A stretch of 64,000 nucleotides of DNA from Terrimonas sp937888905 (GCA_937888905.1 CALATA010000014.1:310001-374000); one strand, 5' to 3'. Shown: positions 1-8,923, numbered from the stretch's first letter. The notes: a model not told the origin generated them from the sequence alone. Made by a program: numbers and translations.

Positions 1-250
1 TCAATGCTGGTAGTGCCTACCAGCGTGGTATATTCCGAAATAGCCTGCCTCTTAACCATGTCCACCGCAATGTTGGCATACTGTTCGTCCCGTTTTGAAA
101 GCGTCACCATCTCCATTTGTTCCCCGGCCGGTCCGTCCGCGCCATGTTGGCTATGTTCCGGCTTTTGTGCATCCCCATCCTTTCCGATGCATGAAGCAAT
201 GGAAACAATGAGCGGTAGTGCAGTAATGATCATCCATATTTTCTTGTTCA
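1..250 (-). CDS. RND efflux periplasmic adaptor, N-terminal part (cut by window edge)
   Basis: Only the first 83 codons are present; the gene continues beyond base 1. The start at 250 gives a lipoprotein signal (MNKKIWMIITALPLIVSIAS then Cys), followed by a polar His/Lys linker and a segment (QYANIAVDMVKRQ) typical of the N-terminus of CusB/HlyD-type adaptors. Such adaptors join an inner-membrane RND pump to an outer-membrane TolC channel. It lies 11 bases after the other adaptor gene, so the operon seems to carry two adaptors. Family assignment rests on the N-terminus and context only. Confidence 0.7.
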
Positions 251-261
251 TACCTACAGCA

Positions 262-1617
262 TTAATATTTGATAATTGTCTCCCCGTCTGCGAGGTAAGC
301 AGCATCCCTGGCTATCCATTCTCCTTTTTGCAGTCCTTGCAGTATTTCGACCCGTTCGTTATCCCGGTGACCGATCCGTACCACCCTTGACTGGAAGATG
401 TTGCTTCCGTCCTTTGTGACACCGGCCCGCACCCACACAATGGCTACTTTTCCAAGATAAAAGACACTGCCTGCCGGAACCGTAAGGGAACTGGCTGTTA
501 CGGATGCCGTGGCTGTGATCAGGGAATTTTGTTTAAGTATCCCCGAGGTATTGGGTAAATACACTCTTGCCTGGCTGAATTTTTGCCCGCCCTGATACAC
601 CAGCTCCAGGAATTGAACAGGGGTTGTAAAGGTCTTTTCCGGCATCAGCTCATTGGTAATGGACAGCGGTTGGCCTTTGCGGATATATTTTTCATTCTCT
701 TTGGTAAATGCCACTATGCCCCATGCTTCCCTGAAATCATTGATCCAAAAAAGGGTCTGGTCTTTACTCACGTACATCCCTTCACGAATGCTGTTATCGC
801 TTAACCGGGTAGCCGGACTTACCGCCGATGAACCAGTACTGCCTGCCATTCCACCTCCCATTCCTGCGTCATTACCTGCGCCCCCGGCCATAGCTGACGG
901 TGCCGATGGATCAAAAAGCACAAATCCTTCAAAAGGGCTGTAAATGGCTATGGTATAAGGCGCTTCCCCTGATTTTTCAATCTGTTTTACCTGGCTGGAG
1001 GTAAGCCCGAGCAATAAGAGCTTTTGCCTGGCTCTGCCCGCGAGAATACTGTCACCGGAAGACTTTTGCAGGTAAAGCAATTCTTCGATATAGGTGCTTA
1101 TGTCGGGGCTGTAGAGTTCCAGTATCTTTTCGCCTTTGCGCACATACTGGTAATTGTATTTTACATACAGCCTTTCAATCCTGCCGCCAACGCGAACGGG
1201 TACTTTCCGGTTGCGCCTGTAATCAAAGTCAATATACCCGTTACCGTGAACCGTAAAACTCGCCGGTTGGTCAAGCGGTTCTATTGCCTGTTGGGTAGAG
1301 ATCACGGTTCGGTTGGTGGGCAGGGTATTCCAGTACATTTCATCCTCTATCGTATCAGTGGACGCCTGTTCACCGGGCATATCCATACCGCCCATGCTGC
1401 CATGCGTAGCATGGGCGTTGCTGGTATCCTTTACCCCGCTCATTTTCATGCCGCTGCTGTCCTTCATAGTGGAATGATCTGCTGCGCCGCCGTAATGGCC
1501 ACCGTGATCTGCGCTGCGATTGTTGCAGGCAAGCAACACAAAAGCAAACCCGATGCATATAAAATATACCCGGCCTTTTTGCCCGCTGAAGCTGGTATGT
1601 TGATTATGATTACACAT
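262..1617 (-). CDS. cusB: CusB-like heavy-metal RND efflux adaptor lipoprotein
   Basis: 451 aa. The N-terminal hydrophobic segment ends in a lipobox (VLLAC), so it is probably a lipid-anchored periplasmic protein. Residues about 32-85 are rich in His, Met, Asp and Gly (HGGHYGG, MKMSG, GSMGGMDMPG), a composition common in copper/silver-binding adaptor tails. The rest has the barrel-sandwich hybrid and beta-barrel pattern of HlyD/CusB proteins (VPVRVGGRIERLYVK, IYSPFEGFV). It would dock on CusA and the TolC protein encoded upstream. The TolC gene ends one base before this start, so the genes are probably translationally coupled. The choice of copper/silver over other metals is inferred from the Met/His richness. 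Confidence 0.85.
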   Translation of the reverse strand: MCNHNQHTSFSGQKGRVYFICIGFAFVLLACNNRSADHGGHYGGAADHSTMKDSSGMKMSGVKDTSNAHATHGSMGGMDMPGEQASTDTIEDEMYWNTLPTNRTVISTQQAIEPLDQPASFTVHGNGYIDFDYRRNRKVPVRVGGRIERLYVKYNYQYVRKGEKILELYSPDISTYIEELLYLQKSSGDSILAGRARQKLLLLGLTSSQVKQIEKSGEAPYTIAIYSPFEGFVLFDPSAPSAMAGGAGNDAGMGGGMAGSTGSSAVSPATRLSDNSIREGMYVSKDQTLFWINDFREAWGIVAFTKENEKYIRKGQPLSITNELMPEKTFTTPVQFLELVYQGGQKFSQARVYLPNTSGILKQNSLITATASVTASSLTVPAGSVFYLGKVAIVWVRAGVTKDGSNIFQSRVVRIGHRDNERVEILQGLQKGEWIARDAAYLADGETIIKY

Positions 1618-1618
1618 G

Positions 1619-2878
1619 CTATTTTATTTCCCGTTGATATTCGTATTCAGATTGTATCGTAAACACCTGTCCCAATTTATCGGTACGTTCAAGTTCCTTC
1701 ATGAGCAGCATGTTCCATGCATCCAGCAGTACAAAGAAGTTACCTGTGTTCTGGCGATAGGCCAATAGGTTACTTTCCAGGTTCTTTTTGTAGGAAGGCA
1801 CTACATTTTTATCATAGTTATTCAACTGCCTGGTCTCATAGAGCAGCATGGTGATCTTTTCCCTTACCATTTGTGTGGCCATGAGCTGCATGGTTGATTT
1901 TTCTTTCCGCATGGCATCAATCTCAAACTCCATAGACCGCACATCAGATTTGTACATCTTCGATGACCAGGGCACAATGGGAATGGTCATCATTCCCATG
2001 ATGGAGAACTGGTTGGGCATACCGAACATCTGCCCGTGTGATATTTGCACACCGAAGTCGGGCCGGGAGCCGGTAGCGGCCCATTTCTGGTTGAATTTCA
2101 TTGAACGGATGCGGCTCTCCATAGAAAGAATGTCGTTTCTCAAAAGCGCTGAGGTATCGTTGACCATCAGGTAATCTGCCCGGTAGTCAACAGGCAGCAA
2201 GAGGGTGTCAATGGCAAACGGGGCATTCACGTCACGGCTCATCAGGGTATTAAGGCCGATGTTGCTTTCCGCGATCTGCGCCAGGCTCATCGTTTCCATG
2301 TTTTCCAGTTCGCTCAGCGCGGCTTCCCCCTTGAATATTGCCGGCAGGTCAGACTGGTTATAGGTGTATTTATCCTTTGCTGTTTGGATCAGTATCTTCA
2401 ACAGGTCGCGGTATTGTTGAATGGTCTTTAGTTTGTTTTCGGCAATAAACCGCCGGTAGTAATAAAGCCTTGCGGTAAAATGCAGGGTGTTTCGCTGCCA
2501 CTCAGCATCGTTGCGCTGTACATTTTCCAGGGAACCGAGGTAATCTTTTTTTGCATTTAATTTGGCAGCGTTGGGAATCATCTGTTGCACGGACACCATC
2601 ATACCCGCCTGGTTATCGGGCATCATTTCCTTTATCAGGGACAGCCGGTAAGGGAACCGGTCAAAGGCCAGTGACACGGTGGGCGGCATCCATGCTTTTG
2701 CACCGTCAACCAGCGAACGAATGGAAGCTATTTTAGCGTCGTAATACTGAAGCTGGGGATAGGATTTGTCTATAGCGGTAAAAACTTCCTGCATGCTCAG
2801 CTTCACGCTGTCTTGTGCCGCAACATTTACAGAAGCGATCAGCAGCAGGAAGATTGTATATAGCTTATTACTTTTCAT
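1619..2878 (-). CDS. cusC: TolC-family outer membrane efflux protein (CusC-like)
   Basis: 419 aa with a Sec signal peptide (MKSNKLYTIFLLLIASVNVAA, cleavage near AQ). Long helical stretches with the OEP-family pattern follow (SYPQLQYYDAKI, TLHFTARLYYYRRF, LPAIFKGEAALSELENM). It should form the outer-membrane exit duct for the RND pump. The gene lies 11 bases after the permease genes and one base before the adaptor gene in one minus-strand operon. Length is normal for the family. In contrast, the second RND system in this window carries its TolC domain fused to the permease. Confidence 0.85.
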   Translation of the reverse strand: MKSNKLYTIFLLLIASVNVAAQDSVKLSMQEVFTAIDKSYPQLQYYDAKIASIRSLVDGAKAWMPPTVSLAFDRFPYRLSLIKEMMPDNQAGMMVSVQQMIPNAAKLNAKKDYLGSLENVQRNDAEWQRNTLHFTARLYYYRRFIAENKLKTIQQYRDLLKILIQTAKDKYTYNQSDLPAIFKGEAALSELENMETMSLAQIAESNIGLNTLMSRDVNAPFAIDTLLLPVDYRADYLMVNDTSALLRNDILSMESRIRSMKFNQKWAATGSRPDFGVQISHGQMFGMPNQFSIMGMMTIPIVPWSSKMYKSDVRSMEFEIDAMRKEKSTMQLMATQMVREKITMLLYETRQLNNYDKNVVPSYKKNLESNLLAYRQNTGNFFVLLDAWNMLLMKELERTDKLGQVFTIQSEYEYQREIK

Positions 2879-2889
2879 GAATCCGGGTT

Positions 2890-4836
2890 TTAGTCTTTGA
2901 TTTCAAGCACCACCAGTTTGCCATGCTTTTTCAGTTCCCATTCTTTTAAAAGATTATAGATTACCGGCAGTACAATAAGGACAAACAGCGTGGAGGTGAT
3001 CAGGCCGAATACAAAGGGAATCGCAATTGGCTTCATCACATCACTACCGGTTCCTGTAGCGGTCATTACGGGTATCAGGCCAAGTATATTAGCTAAAACG
3101 GTCATGAGCAGTGGCCGCACCCGTTGGGTAGCACCCAGCAGGAAAGTTTCTTTCAGATCATCATCGCTGATGTTTTCAGGGCCGTTCCCTTTAGCTGTTA
3201 CAAGCTTTTTGATGGAGTCATTCAGATAGGCGATCATCAGTACGCCCGTTTCCACGGCAACACCGAACAATGCTATAAAACCCACTGCTACAGCCACCGA
3301 GAAATTGACATTATAGTAGTACAGGGAATATACACCGCCCATCAGCGCCACCGGCACGCTGATAAACACAATCGCCACTGCCTTGAATGAATTAAAGGTG
3401 ACGTAAAGAATGAAGGCGATGATCAGCATCACAATCGGTATGATTACCTTTAACCGCTGCTCTGCTCTTACCTGGTTCTCATACTGGCCGCTCCAGTCTA
3501 TATAGTAACCCTGGGGAAGTTGTTTGAAGGTTTCTTCTATCCTTTTTTTGGCATCGTTTACCACGCTGCCCATATCCCTTCCCCGCACATTGAAAAGCAC
3601 TGTGCCCCTGAGCATGGCGTTTTCAGAATTGATCATCGGAGGCCCTTCCGATACTTTTACATCCGCAACGGAAGAAAGTGGTAATACCCCGTACTTCATC
3701 GTTTGGATGGGAATGCGTTTGATCTCGTCAATATCATTGCGGTATTCCTGCGCCAGTCTCAGGTTTACACTGAACCTTTCCCGGCCTTCAACGGTGGTGG
3801 TGAGGATCATGCCGCCCAACGCACTTTCAATAACCATGTTCACGTCGTCAATATTCAATCCATACCGGGCAGCATCCTTTCTCCTGATCTTAATATCAAG
3901 ATATTTGCCTCCGGTGAGTTGCTCAACATACAGATCTTCCAAACCCTCAATTCCTTTGAGGGACGCTTCTACCTTACGGCTTATGTTATAAATGCTGTCA
4001 AGGTTACTTCCATAGATTTTAACGCCCACATCTGTCCGGATACCGGTGGATAACATATTGATGCGATTGATGATCGGTTGTGTCCAGCCGACAACAACAC
4101 CGGGTATCTGCACTTTTTCATTCATTTCCTTGATCAGTTTCTCTTTGGTCATCCCACTGCGCCATTGACTTTTTGGCTTCAGCACGATGATCGTCTCGAT
4201 CATGCTGATGGGCGCATTGTCTGTGGCAGTATAGGCGCGTCCGGCTTTACCAAGTACATTATCCACTTCCGGGAAGTCTTTGATGATCTTGTCCTGTAAC
4301 TGGGTGATGCGTTTAGCCTCTGAATTGGATACATCCGGTAACGTTACGGGCATTAATAACAAAGAGCCTTCATCCAGCGGTGGCATAAACTCTGTACCGA
4401 GGTTTATAACCAGGGGTACGCTTCCTGCAATGAGTACGAAACACATGGCCAGCACTGTTTTGCGCCATTTCAAACACCATCTCGCCACCGGCTGATAAAG
4501 AAGAATAAAGAAATTGGATACGGGATTTCTGCTTTCCGGCACTAAGCGGCATTTCATTAAAGTGCGCGTTAACATCGGCGCAACCGTTATGGCAAGAATG
4601 GCCGCACCAATCAGGGAAAACGTTTTGGTAAGCACCAGCGGTGCAAACAGTTTCCGTTCCTGGCCGGTCAGGAAAAGAATGGGTGCAAAGGAGATGACCA
4701 TGATCACCACAGAAAAAAATACCGAGCGGCCCACCGTCCGTGATGATTCTTCTATAATAGCCACTCTTTCCGCTTCAGGGATTTCCCTGGTGTGGCCTAT
4801 TCGTTCTTTTACTTTCGTTTGTTTTTCGCTTGCCAT
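2890..4836 (-). CDS. cusA: CusA-like RND permease, C-terminal part (split gene)
   Basis: 648 aa, the second part of a CusA-type heavy-metal RND transporter: transmembrane segments 5-6 (VFFSVVIMVISFAPILFL), the second periplasmic porter region with the GTEFMPPLDEGSLL motif, and transmembrane segments 8-12. It is in the same frame as the upstream part; only TAA and two sense codons (CCA GGT) separate the upstream part from this ATG. Either this is one gene with a nonsense mutation (about 1076 codons in all, normal for CusA), or two polypeptides are made by reinitiation at the ATG six bases past the stop. The break falls in the cytoplasmic loop after transmembrane segment 4. No strong ribosome-binding site is visible at this ATG. 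Confidence 0.8.
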   Translation of the reverse strand: MASEKQTKVKERIGHTREIPEAERVAIIEESSRTVGRSVFFSVVIMVISFAPILFLTGQERKLFAPLVLTKTFSLIGAAILAITVAPMLTRTLMKCRLVPESRNPVSNFFILLYQPVARWCLKWRKTVLAMCFVLIAGSVPLVINLGTEFMPPLDEGSLLLMPVTLPDVSNSEAKRITQLQDKIIKDFPEVDNVLGKAGRAYTATDNAPISMIETIIVLKPKSQWRSGMTKEKLIKEMNEKVQIPGVVVGWTQPIINRINMLSTGIRTDVGVKIYGSNLDSIYNISRKVEASLKGIEGLEDLYVEQLTGGKYLDIKIRRKDAARYGLNIDDVNMVIESALGGMILTTTVEGRERFSVNLRLAQEYRNDIDEIKRIPIQTMKYGVLPLSSVADVKVSEGPPMINSENAMLRGTVLFNVRGRDMGSVVNDAKKRIEETFKQLPQGYYIDWSGQYENQVRAEQRLKVIIPIVMLIIAFILYVTFNSFKAVAIVFISVPVALMGGVYSLYYYNVNFSVAVAVGFIALFGVAVETGVLMIAYLNDSIKKLVTAKGNGPENISDDDLKETFLLGATQRVRPLLMTVLANILGLIPVMTATGTGSDVMKPIAIPFVFGLITSTLFVLIVLPVIYNLLKEWELKKHGKLVVLEIKD

Positions 4837-4842
4837 ACCTGG

Positions 4843-6120
4843 TTACTTGTTTTCTACGTTAAGAACTCTGTTGGTTAACATCCTGTAGGCATTCTCTGCC
4901 ATGACAATACCGGGATCTACCACATCACCAATGGCAAGCGCAATACCGCCCAATGAGAGGATATTGGCCGTAACCCCGAATAATTTCATGAGGATAAATC
5001 CGATCAGTACCGACAGGAGAATGGAAACAATCGCGACCAGCCCGCTTTTGCCACTAAAGAGAAATAAGATGACAACGATACAAACAATCAGTATTTCCTG
5101 CCAAAGGGCCTCTTTGAGGGTATCTATTGCAGCCAATATGAGGTCGCTGCGGTCGTAGGCCGTTTTAAATTTGACACCGGCAGGCAATCCTTTTTCAATG
5201 TCTTTCATTTTGGCCTTTGCCCTTTCAATCACGTCCTTCGCGTTTTCCCCGAACCTGGCCACAACAATGCCTCCGACCACTTCTCCTTCGCCATTCTCAT
5301 CAACGATCCCGAGCCTCAGATCGGGACTCATCTGCACTTCCGCAATATCACTCAGTGTAATCGGTATGGATTTGTAGGTGCCGATAGGGATTTCCTTGAT
5401 GTCGTCGAGGCTGGTAATATAGCCCTGGCCCCGGATCAAATAGCCGGTCGAGTTCATCTCATACAAGCTGCCCCCGACATCTTTATTATTGGCGGAGACG
5501 GCACGGGTTACATCCATGAGTGAAACGCCATAGTACACCAGCTTATGTGGATCTATTGTAACCTGGTAGCCTTTCTGGAAGCCGCCAAAGGAAGCCACTT
5601 CGCTGACACCTTCCACATTCTGAAGCGCGAACTTTACGTACCAGTCTTGCAGCGCCCTGAGTTCCCCAAGATTATAGCCCTTTCCATCGAGTGTGTACCA
5701 AAAAACATGACCCAGCCCGGTACCGTCCGGTCCCAAAGAAGGCGTAACCCCCTGTGGCAGGAATTTCTGCGCATAATTGAGCCTTTCCAAAACCCTGGTT
5801 CTTGCCCAGTAAACATCCACGTCATCCTTGAACACGACAAATATGAAACTCATCCCGAACATGGATGCCGCTCTGATGGACTTGATGCTGGGTATGCCTT
5901 GCAGGTTGGAGACTAATGGGTAGGTGATCTGGTCTTCCATGATCTTGGGATTTCGCCCCATGTATTCTGTATAGATGATCACCTGGTTTTCGGAAAGGTC
6001 GGGCAATGCATCTACCGGCGTCTCTTTTATGGAGTAGATGCCACCAACTACGATCATGATAATGCCGATCCAGACAAAGAACCGGTTCCGTATAGACCAT
6101 GAAATTATTTTTTCTATCAT
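4843..6120 (-). CDS. cusA: CusA-like RND permease, N-terminal part (ends at in-frame TAA)
   Basis: 425 aa. It has the first transmembrane helix (FFVWIGIIMIVVGG), the first porter domain (VDALPDLSENQVIIYTEY, a typical HME-RND start) and transmembrane segments 2-4, including a charged motif (IGDVVDPGIVMAEN) equivalent to the proton-relay segment of heavy-metal RND pumps. Translation stops at TAA (4843-4845) after RVLNVENK, while homologous sequence resumes in the same frame two codons later. It is the first gene of the cus operon; a 96-base gap separates it from the next upstream gene. A working pump would need readthrough or assembly of two half-proteins. Confidence 0.8.
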   Translation of the reverse strand: MIEKIISWSIRNRFFVWIGIIMIVVGGIYSIKETPVDALPDLSENQVIIYTEYMGRNPKIMEDQITYPLVSNLQGIPSIKSIRAASMFGMSFIFVVFKDDVDVYWARTRVLERLNYAQKFLPQGVTPSLGPDGTGLGHVFWYTLDGKGYNLGELRALQDWYVKFALQNVEGVSEVASFGGFQKGYQVTIDPHKLVYYGVSLMDVTRAVSANNKDVGGSLYEMNSTGYLIRGQGYITSLDDIKEIPIGTYKSIPITLSDIAEVQMSPDLRLGIVDENGEGEVVGGIVVARFGENAKDVIERAKAKMKDIEKGLPAGVKFKTAYDRSDLILAAIDTLKEALWQEILIVCIVVILFLFSGKSGLVAIVSILLSVLIGFILMKLFGVTANILSLGGIALAIGDVVDPGIVMAENAYRMLTNRVLNVENK

Positions 6121-6179
6121 GATATCATTGTTTTAGTAGTTGTCTTTTCATAACACTACGATGGTTATGGTTTTAATCA

Positions 6180-6210
6180 AAGGGCTGCCGCCCACAAAGA
6201 GGCAGCCCCT
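6180..6210 (-). terminator. Hairpin terminator between small exported gene and cus operon
   Basis: GGGCTGCC (6182-6189) and GGCAGCCC (6201-6208) form an 8-bp stem with an 11-base loop just past the stop of the minus-strand gene at 6217. On the minus strand it is followed by a short T-containing stretch. It probably ends that transcript before the cus operon begins. Confidence 0.55.
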
Positions 6211-6216
6211 GAATAA

Positions 6217-6615
6217 TCAGAGATGGTTTTTCAACACCCAGTTTACTTTATACATTTTGTGGAAACTGTCATATGCGGTAAGTTCTCCGTCGTCTTTGAA
6301 GGTCTGATCCAAAGCGTCGTGGAAAGGATGGTTTTGCGGAAACGCTTTTTTCAGGTTTGTCTTTGTAAGCGGTTGCAGTACGTCGGAATCTCCCGTTGTA
6401 AAAAAATAGGTGATTGGATATTTGTCTGCCTGTTTGGGCGCATGTGCCTTGTGTTCGTATTTATACAGGACGACTTTCTCCCCGGCGTTCAGAACGGTAT
6501 AGCCGTTCTTTTTAGTAGCGGTTGCAGCCGTTACTGAATTTTTCTGTGCTACTGAATTTTGTGAGAATGCCAGCAGGCTTCCTGCCAGCATAAAAAAGAA
6601 AAGGAACCTTTTCAT
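6217..6615 (-). CDS. Small exported protein of unknown function
   Basis: 132 aa from the ATG at 6615, chosen because it begins a clean signal peptide (MKRFLFFFMLAGSLLAFSQN, then VAQ); the reading frame stays open further upstream but that extension has no secretion character. The mature part is a small, Lys/Thr-rich periplasmic domain (LYKYEHKAHAPKQADKYPI, TYFFTTGDSDVLQPLT) with no Cys. No family was recognised. It sits between the cus operon and metal-linked genes, so a periplasmic metal-stress role is possible but not shown. Confidence 0.65.
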   Translation of the reverse strand: MKRFLFFFMLAGSLLAFSQNSVAQKNSVTAATATKKNGYTVLNAGEKVVLYKYEHKAHAPKQADKYPITYFFTTGDSDVLQPLTKTNLKKAFPQNHPFHDALDQTFKDDGELTAYDSFHKMYKVNWVLKNHL

Positions 6616-6859
6616 TGTTTTTGATTTTAATTGTGAAATATTGATTAATGAACGAATTGAAATAACAAACGGCTGAGCTGCCTGCGGAAGCTTTGACAAC
6701 ATTTACCAAATCAAACAGGACTGGAAAATCATTCATGCCAACCGAAGAATAGACATAAGTATATCTTCAGTCTGAATGTAACAGACCGGCAGCGCCGCAC
6801 ACAAGGGGGATCTTATCAACCTGCCTGAGCCGGGCGTGTTGGTTGATGATTTTGGAACA

Positions 6860-7249
6860 TCAAATCCGGAAAACCCGGTTTAAAACATACAGCCGGGGAT
6901 GTAGCTGGTCGGGGGGATGATAGAAGGATGGTTTGGGACTGGCTGACCAGGAGAATAGTTGAAAATCGGAATGAGAGGCTGGTACCAATGCGATATCAAC
7001 GTCAAATGTTTTGGACAGGTCGAAGGATACCTGCGTTGATTTTTGATGACCATCATCCAGATGCAGGTAAAAATCTTTGTCATGGCAGCAGTCCTTCATA
7101 TCCTCGCTGCCACAGGCACATTTATTGGTATGGTTGTGCCCAAAAGAAACAGAGGCAACGGTATCGCCGCAATAGTGTATGGAGCCGCTGATACCTGATG
7201 ATGCGATCAGGTAAACGAACATTAACGCTATGACGGCTATTGGTTTCAT
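6860..7249 (-). CDS. HYC_CC_PP family small Cys-rich exported protein
   Basis: 129 aa. A hydrophobic N-terminus (MKPIAVIALMFVYLIASSG) precedes the three hallmarks that name the family: HYC near residue 27, CACG and CC near 44-51, and a PP near the C-terminus (SFYHPPDQLHP). The protein is rich in His and Cys (FGHNHTNKC, DCCHDKD), which fits a periplasmic metal-binding role. Such proteins commonly accompany metal efflux genes in Bacteroidota. A possible promoter box TAACTTTG (plus-strand 7278-7285) lies about 30 bases upstream of the ATG. The metal specificity cannot be read from the sequence. Confidence 0.75.
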   Translation of the reverse strand: MKPIAVIALMFVYLIASSGISGSIHYCGDTVASVSFGHNHTNKCACGSEDMKDCCHDKDFYLHLDDGHQKSTQVSFDLSKTFDVDIALVPASHSDFQLFSWSASPKPSFYHPPDQLHPRLYVLNRVFRI

Positions 7250-7313
7250 TGTCTATTTACAACTATTTCAATTTTAGCAAAGTTAGTTTTAGGTGTTTTG
7301 AACTTTGTACGCA

Positions 7314-7916
7314 TTATTTTGGATTTTGTATAAAATTTTGCACCTCTATTTTATCCAGATGAACACGTGCCGGAACCGGACTGAGCCGGTATTGTCCAGG
7401 TGTTTTTCCCGTAACTTTTTTAAACTGGGAGGACATGCTTTGTGACGAACTGTAACCCAAATCGTATGCGATATTGCTGATTGTTGTTTCGTCCTGTAAA
7501 AGCAGTTCCTTCACCCGTTCCACTTTTAACAGGATCAGGAACTTTTCCATTGTTATCTTTTCTGCCTCTGAAAAAATGCGGCTGATGTAGTAGTAGCTCA
7601 TGCCGACTTTTTTTGCTACATAATCTGATAACCGCAATTTTGAGCTTTTACCGATCATTTCATTCATATACTCAAAAATGGCTGTCTTTGCTTTGGCAAC
7701 TACCTGCTCTGTATGTGAGTTCACCACGGTAAAGCCCCAGGTTGCCAGCTTTCGGTTTAAAGCCGCTAAATCCTTTTCTGTCAGTTTATTTTCAAGCGTT
7801 ACTTCGCCGAGGGTCGTTTTTAGGGCCTTGTAATTTCCTTCACCAAGCAGTTGTTTCACCTTGTCAATACAACGTTCACAGCACATGCCTTTGATATATA
7901 ATTGATTTTGTTTCAT
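7314..7916 (-). CDS. AraC-family regulator with N-terminal HMA-like metal-binding domain
   Basis: 200 aa. Residues 1-70 resemble a heavy-metal-associated fold with the site KGMCCERC in place of the usual GMxCxxC, and a second half (KLATWGFTVV) like the end of such domains. Residues about 85-185 are a full AraC DNA-binding domain with two helix-turn-helix segments (LSDYVAKKVGMSYYYISRIF; ISNIAYDLGYSSSQSMSSQF). A metal-sensing AraC regulator is the natural reading: metal bound at the Cys site would change DNA binding. It stands alone upstream of the HYC_CC_PP gene and the cus operon, all on the same strand, which are its likely targets. Confidence 0.8.
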   Translation of the reverse strand: MKQNQLYIKGMCCERCIDKVKQLLGEGNYKALKTTLGEVTLENKLTEKDLAALNRKLATWGFTVVNSHTEQVVAKAKTAIFEYMNEMIGKSSKLRLSDYVAKKVGMSYYYISRIFSEAEKITMEKFLILLKVERVKELLLQDETTISNIAYDLGYSSSQSMSSQFKKVTGKTPGQYRLSPVPARVHLDKIEVQNFIQNPK

Positions 7917-8134
7917 TCTTTATTACGCTTGCAATAGACTTCGCATTTTGAACGTCCTGTATCAAAAACCAGGTTGTATAAAATCTTGCATAAAGGTAAA
8001 CCGTGAACAGCCGTTTAAAGAATGACCGTTATCACGGGAAAACCTGATTTCCGTCATGCGTGAAACCTCGCCTTTATTTCACTGTGTTAACCATGATGTT
8101 ATGCTAACATTTCAAAGAAATCCGCTTAAAATTA

Positions 8135-8142
8135 TATCTTTG
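8135..8142 (+). promoter_or_regulatory. Putative -7 box of the structured RNA, copy 1
   Basis: TATCTTTG matches the Bacteroidota -7 consensus TAnnTTTG and lies about 12 bases before the first RNA hairpin. The equivalent position before copy 2 holds TATCTTTA. No clear -33 TTG is seen at the usual distance. Confidence 0.5.
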
Positions 8143-8147
8143 CACAA

Positions 8148-8332
8148 AATATTCTTGAAGCGTTTTAGCTTTAAGTCCCGCACTGAAACTTAGGAACTTT
8201 CAAAAAGGCAATGGGACAATAAGTGAGAACGCTCATGCTACGGCGTGGGCGCACTTATCGTTGCCGGGTTTCCTAAGACCTCAGTGCGGTGAGTTGTTGC
8301 CTGCGCTCTTTTTTTGTGCAGGCGGCAAGTCA
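8148..8332 (+). ncRNA. Structured RNA, copy 1 (unknown class; upstream of 74-aa gene)
   Basis: Nested pairings visible by eye: a 5' hairpin CTTGAAGC (8154-8161) with GCTTTAAG (8168-8175); an outer stem GCACTGA (8180-8186) with TCAGTGC (8281-8287); CTTAGGAA (8189-8196) with TTCCTAAG (8270-8277); GGCAA (8207-8211) with TTGCC (8261-8265); ATAAGTG (8219-8225) with CACTTAT (8252-8258); GCTCATG (8231-8237) with CGTGGGC (8244-8250). A 3' hairpin with a seven-T loop follows (8297-8328). Copy 2 at 22738 keeps all these stems, with a compensatory C-G to T-A change in the GGCAA stem. It ends about 30 bases before an ATG, so it could be a cis-regulatory leader, or an independent RNA. I cannot assign it to a named class. 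Confidence 0.7.
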
Positions 8333-8360
8333 AAAGGGAACCTACTAAAAGCAATATAGT

Positions 8361-8585
8361 ATGACTTCAGCCAACCGCTACCCGGATTTTAAGTACACTG
8401 CCGGACAATTAGCAAAATTTCTTGCTGCAAGTGACTTCTTCACCATTATGCTCAAAGATGGTGACATCATCCATTTTACCCCTAAAGACGTAGCTGCTTT
8501 CCAGAAGTGGTTAGAGCAAAATAACATACCGAGCATCCGAACGCAGGAAGGATGGGTGATCACAAAGAAAGACTTGAAAAAGTAG
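8361..8585 (+). CDS. 74-aa conserved protein of the RNA-linked module, copy 1
   Basis: Begins MTSANRYPDFKYTAGQLAKF and contains the segment FFTIMLKDGDIIHFTPKDV. About two thirds of its residues match the 72-aa protein at 22946, which also follows a copy of the same RNA. No signal peptide or membrane segment; a small soluble beta/alpha protein is likely. Function unknown. Conservation of the reading frame between two clearly diverged copies supports it being a real gene. Confidence 0.75.
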   Translation: MTSANRYPDFKYTAGQLAKFLAASDFFTIMLKDGDIIHFTPKDVAAFQKWLEQNNIPSIRTQEGWVITKKDLKK

Positions 8586-8659
8586 TTTCCCCTCTTGTGC
8601 CGTCACTTTACTTCTTTTTGAAATCCGCCCCAAATCGTTAATCCGAAACTTCCTTATTT

Positions 8660-8923
8660 ATGAAATTCAAGATTGCTTCCACTACAGATAACCGCATGAT
8701 ATTGCTTATCCTGATTGCAAGTGCAGTGATTTTTGGCGGTGTCATTTTATTGACAGGATATTGGGAGAAAAGAGCCGATATGTACCTGATACCTGATGGC
8801 TTTAAGGGAACTGCTACCGTGTTCTTTAACGACCCTAACGGTATACCGGAAAAAAGGAACGGAAAGTGAAGGGTTTTTGAAATTCCCGCTTCAGGTATTT
8901 TATATACACAAAGCACCTATAAT
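8660..8923 (+). pseudogene. DUF6843-like membrane protein, broken copy
   Basis: Matches the intact protein at 23278: an N-terminal membrane helix (MILLILIASAVIFGGVILL), then EKRADMYLIPDGFKG and ATVFFNDPNGIPEK. A TGA at 8867-8869 interrupts the frame where copy 2 reads Lys; homology resumes at once (RVFEIPASGILYTQSTY) and stops abruptly at about 8921. Beyond that point the DNA is nadE on the other strand. The gene is therefore both nonsense-mutated and cut off by a rearrangement. The missing part corresponds to roughly the last 65 residues of copy 2. Confidence 0.75.

Noticed and set aside
1..390. Plus-strand open frame over the start of the window
   Set aside because: It is antisense to two minus-strand adaptor lipoproteins with clear signal sequences; no family likeness.
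1024..1662. Long plus-strand frame inside the CusB-like gene
   Set aside because: It is antisense to a well-supported adaptor gene; its composition is what the reverse strand of a His/Gly/Met-rich region gives.
8835..8921. Apparent C-terminal tail of NadE
   Set aside because: These codons are the antisense of the DUF6843-like fragment, not nadE sequence.
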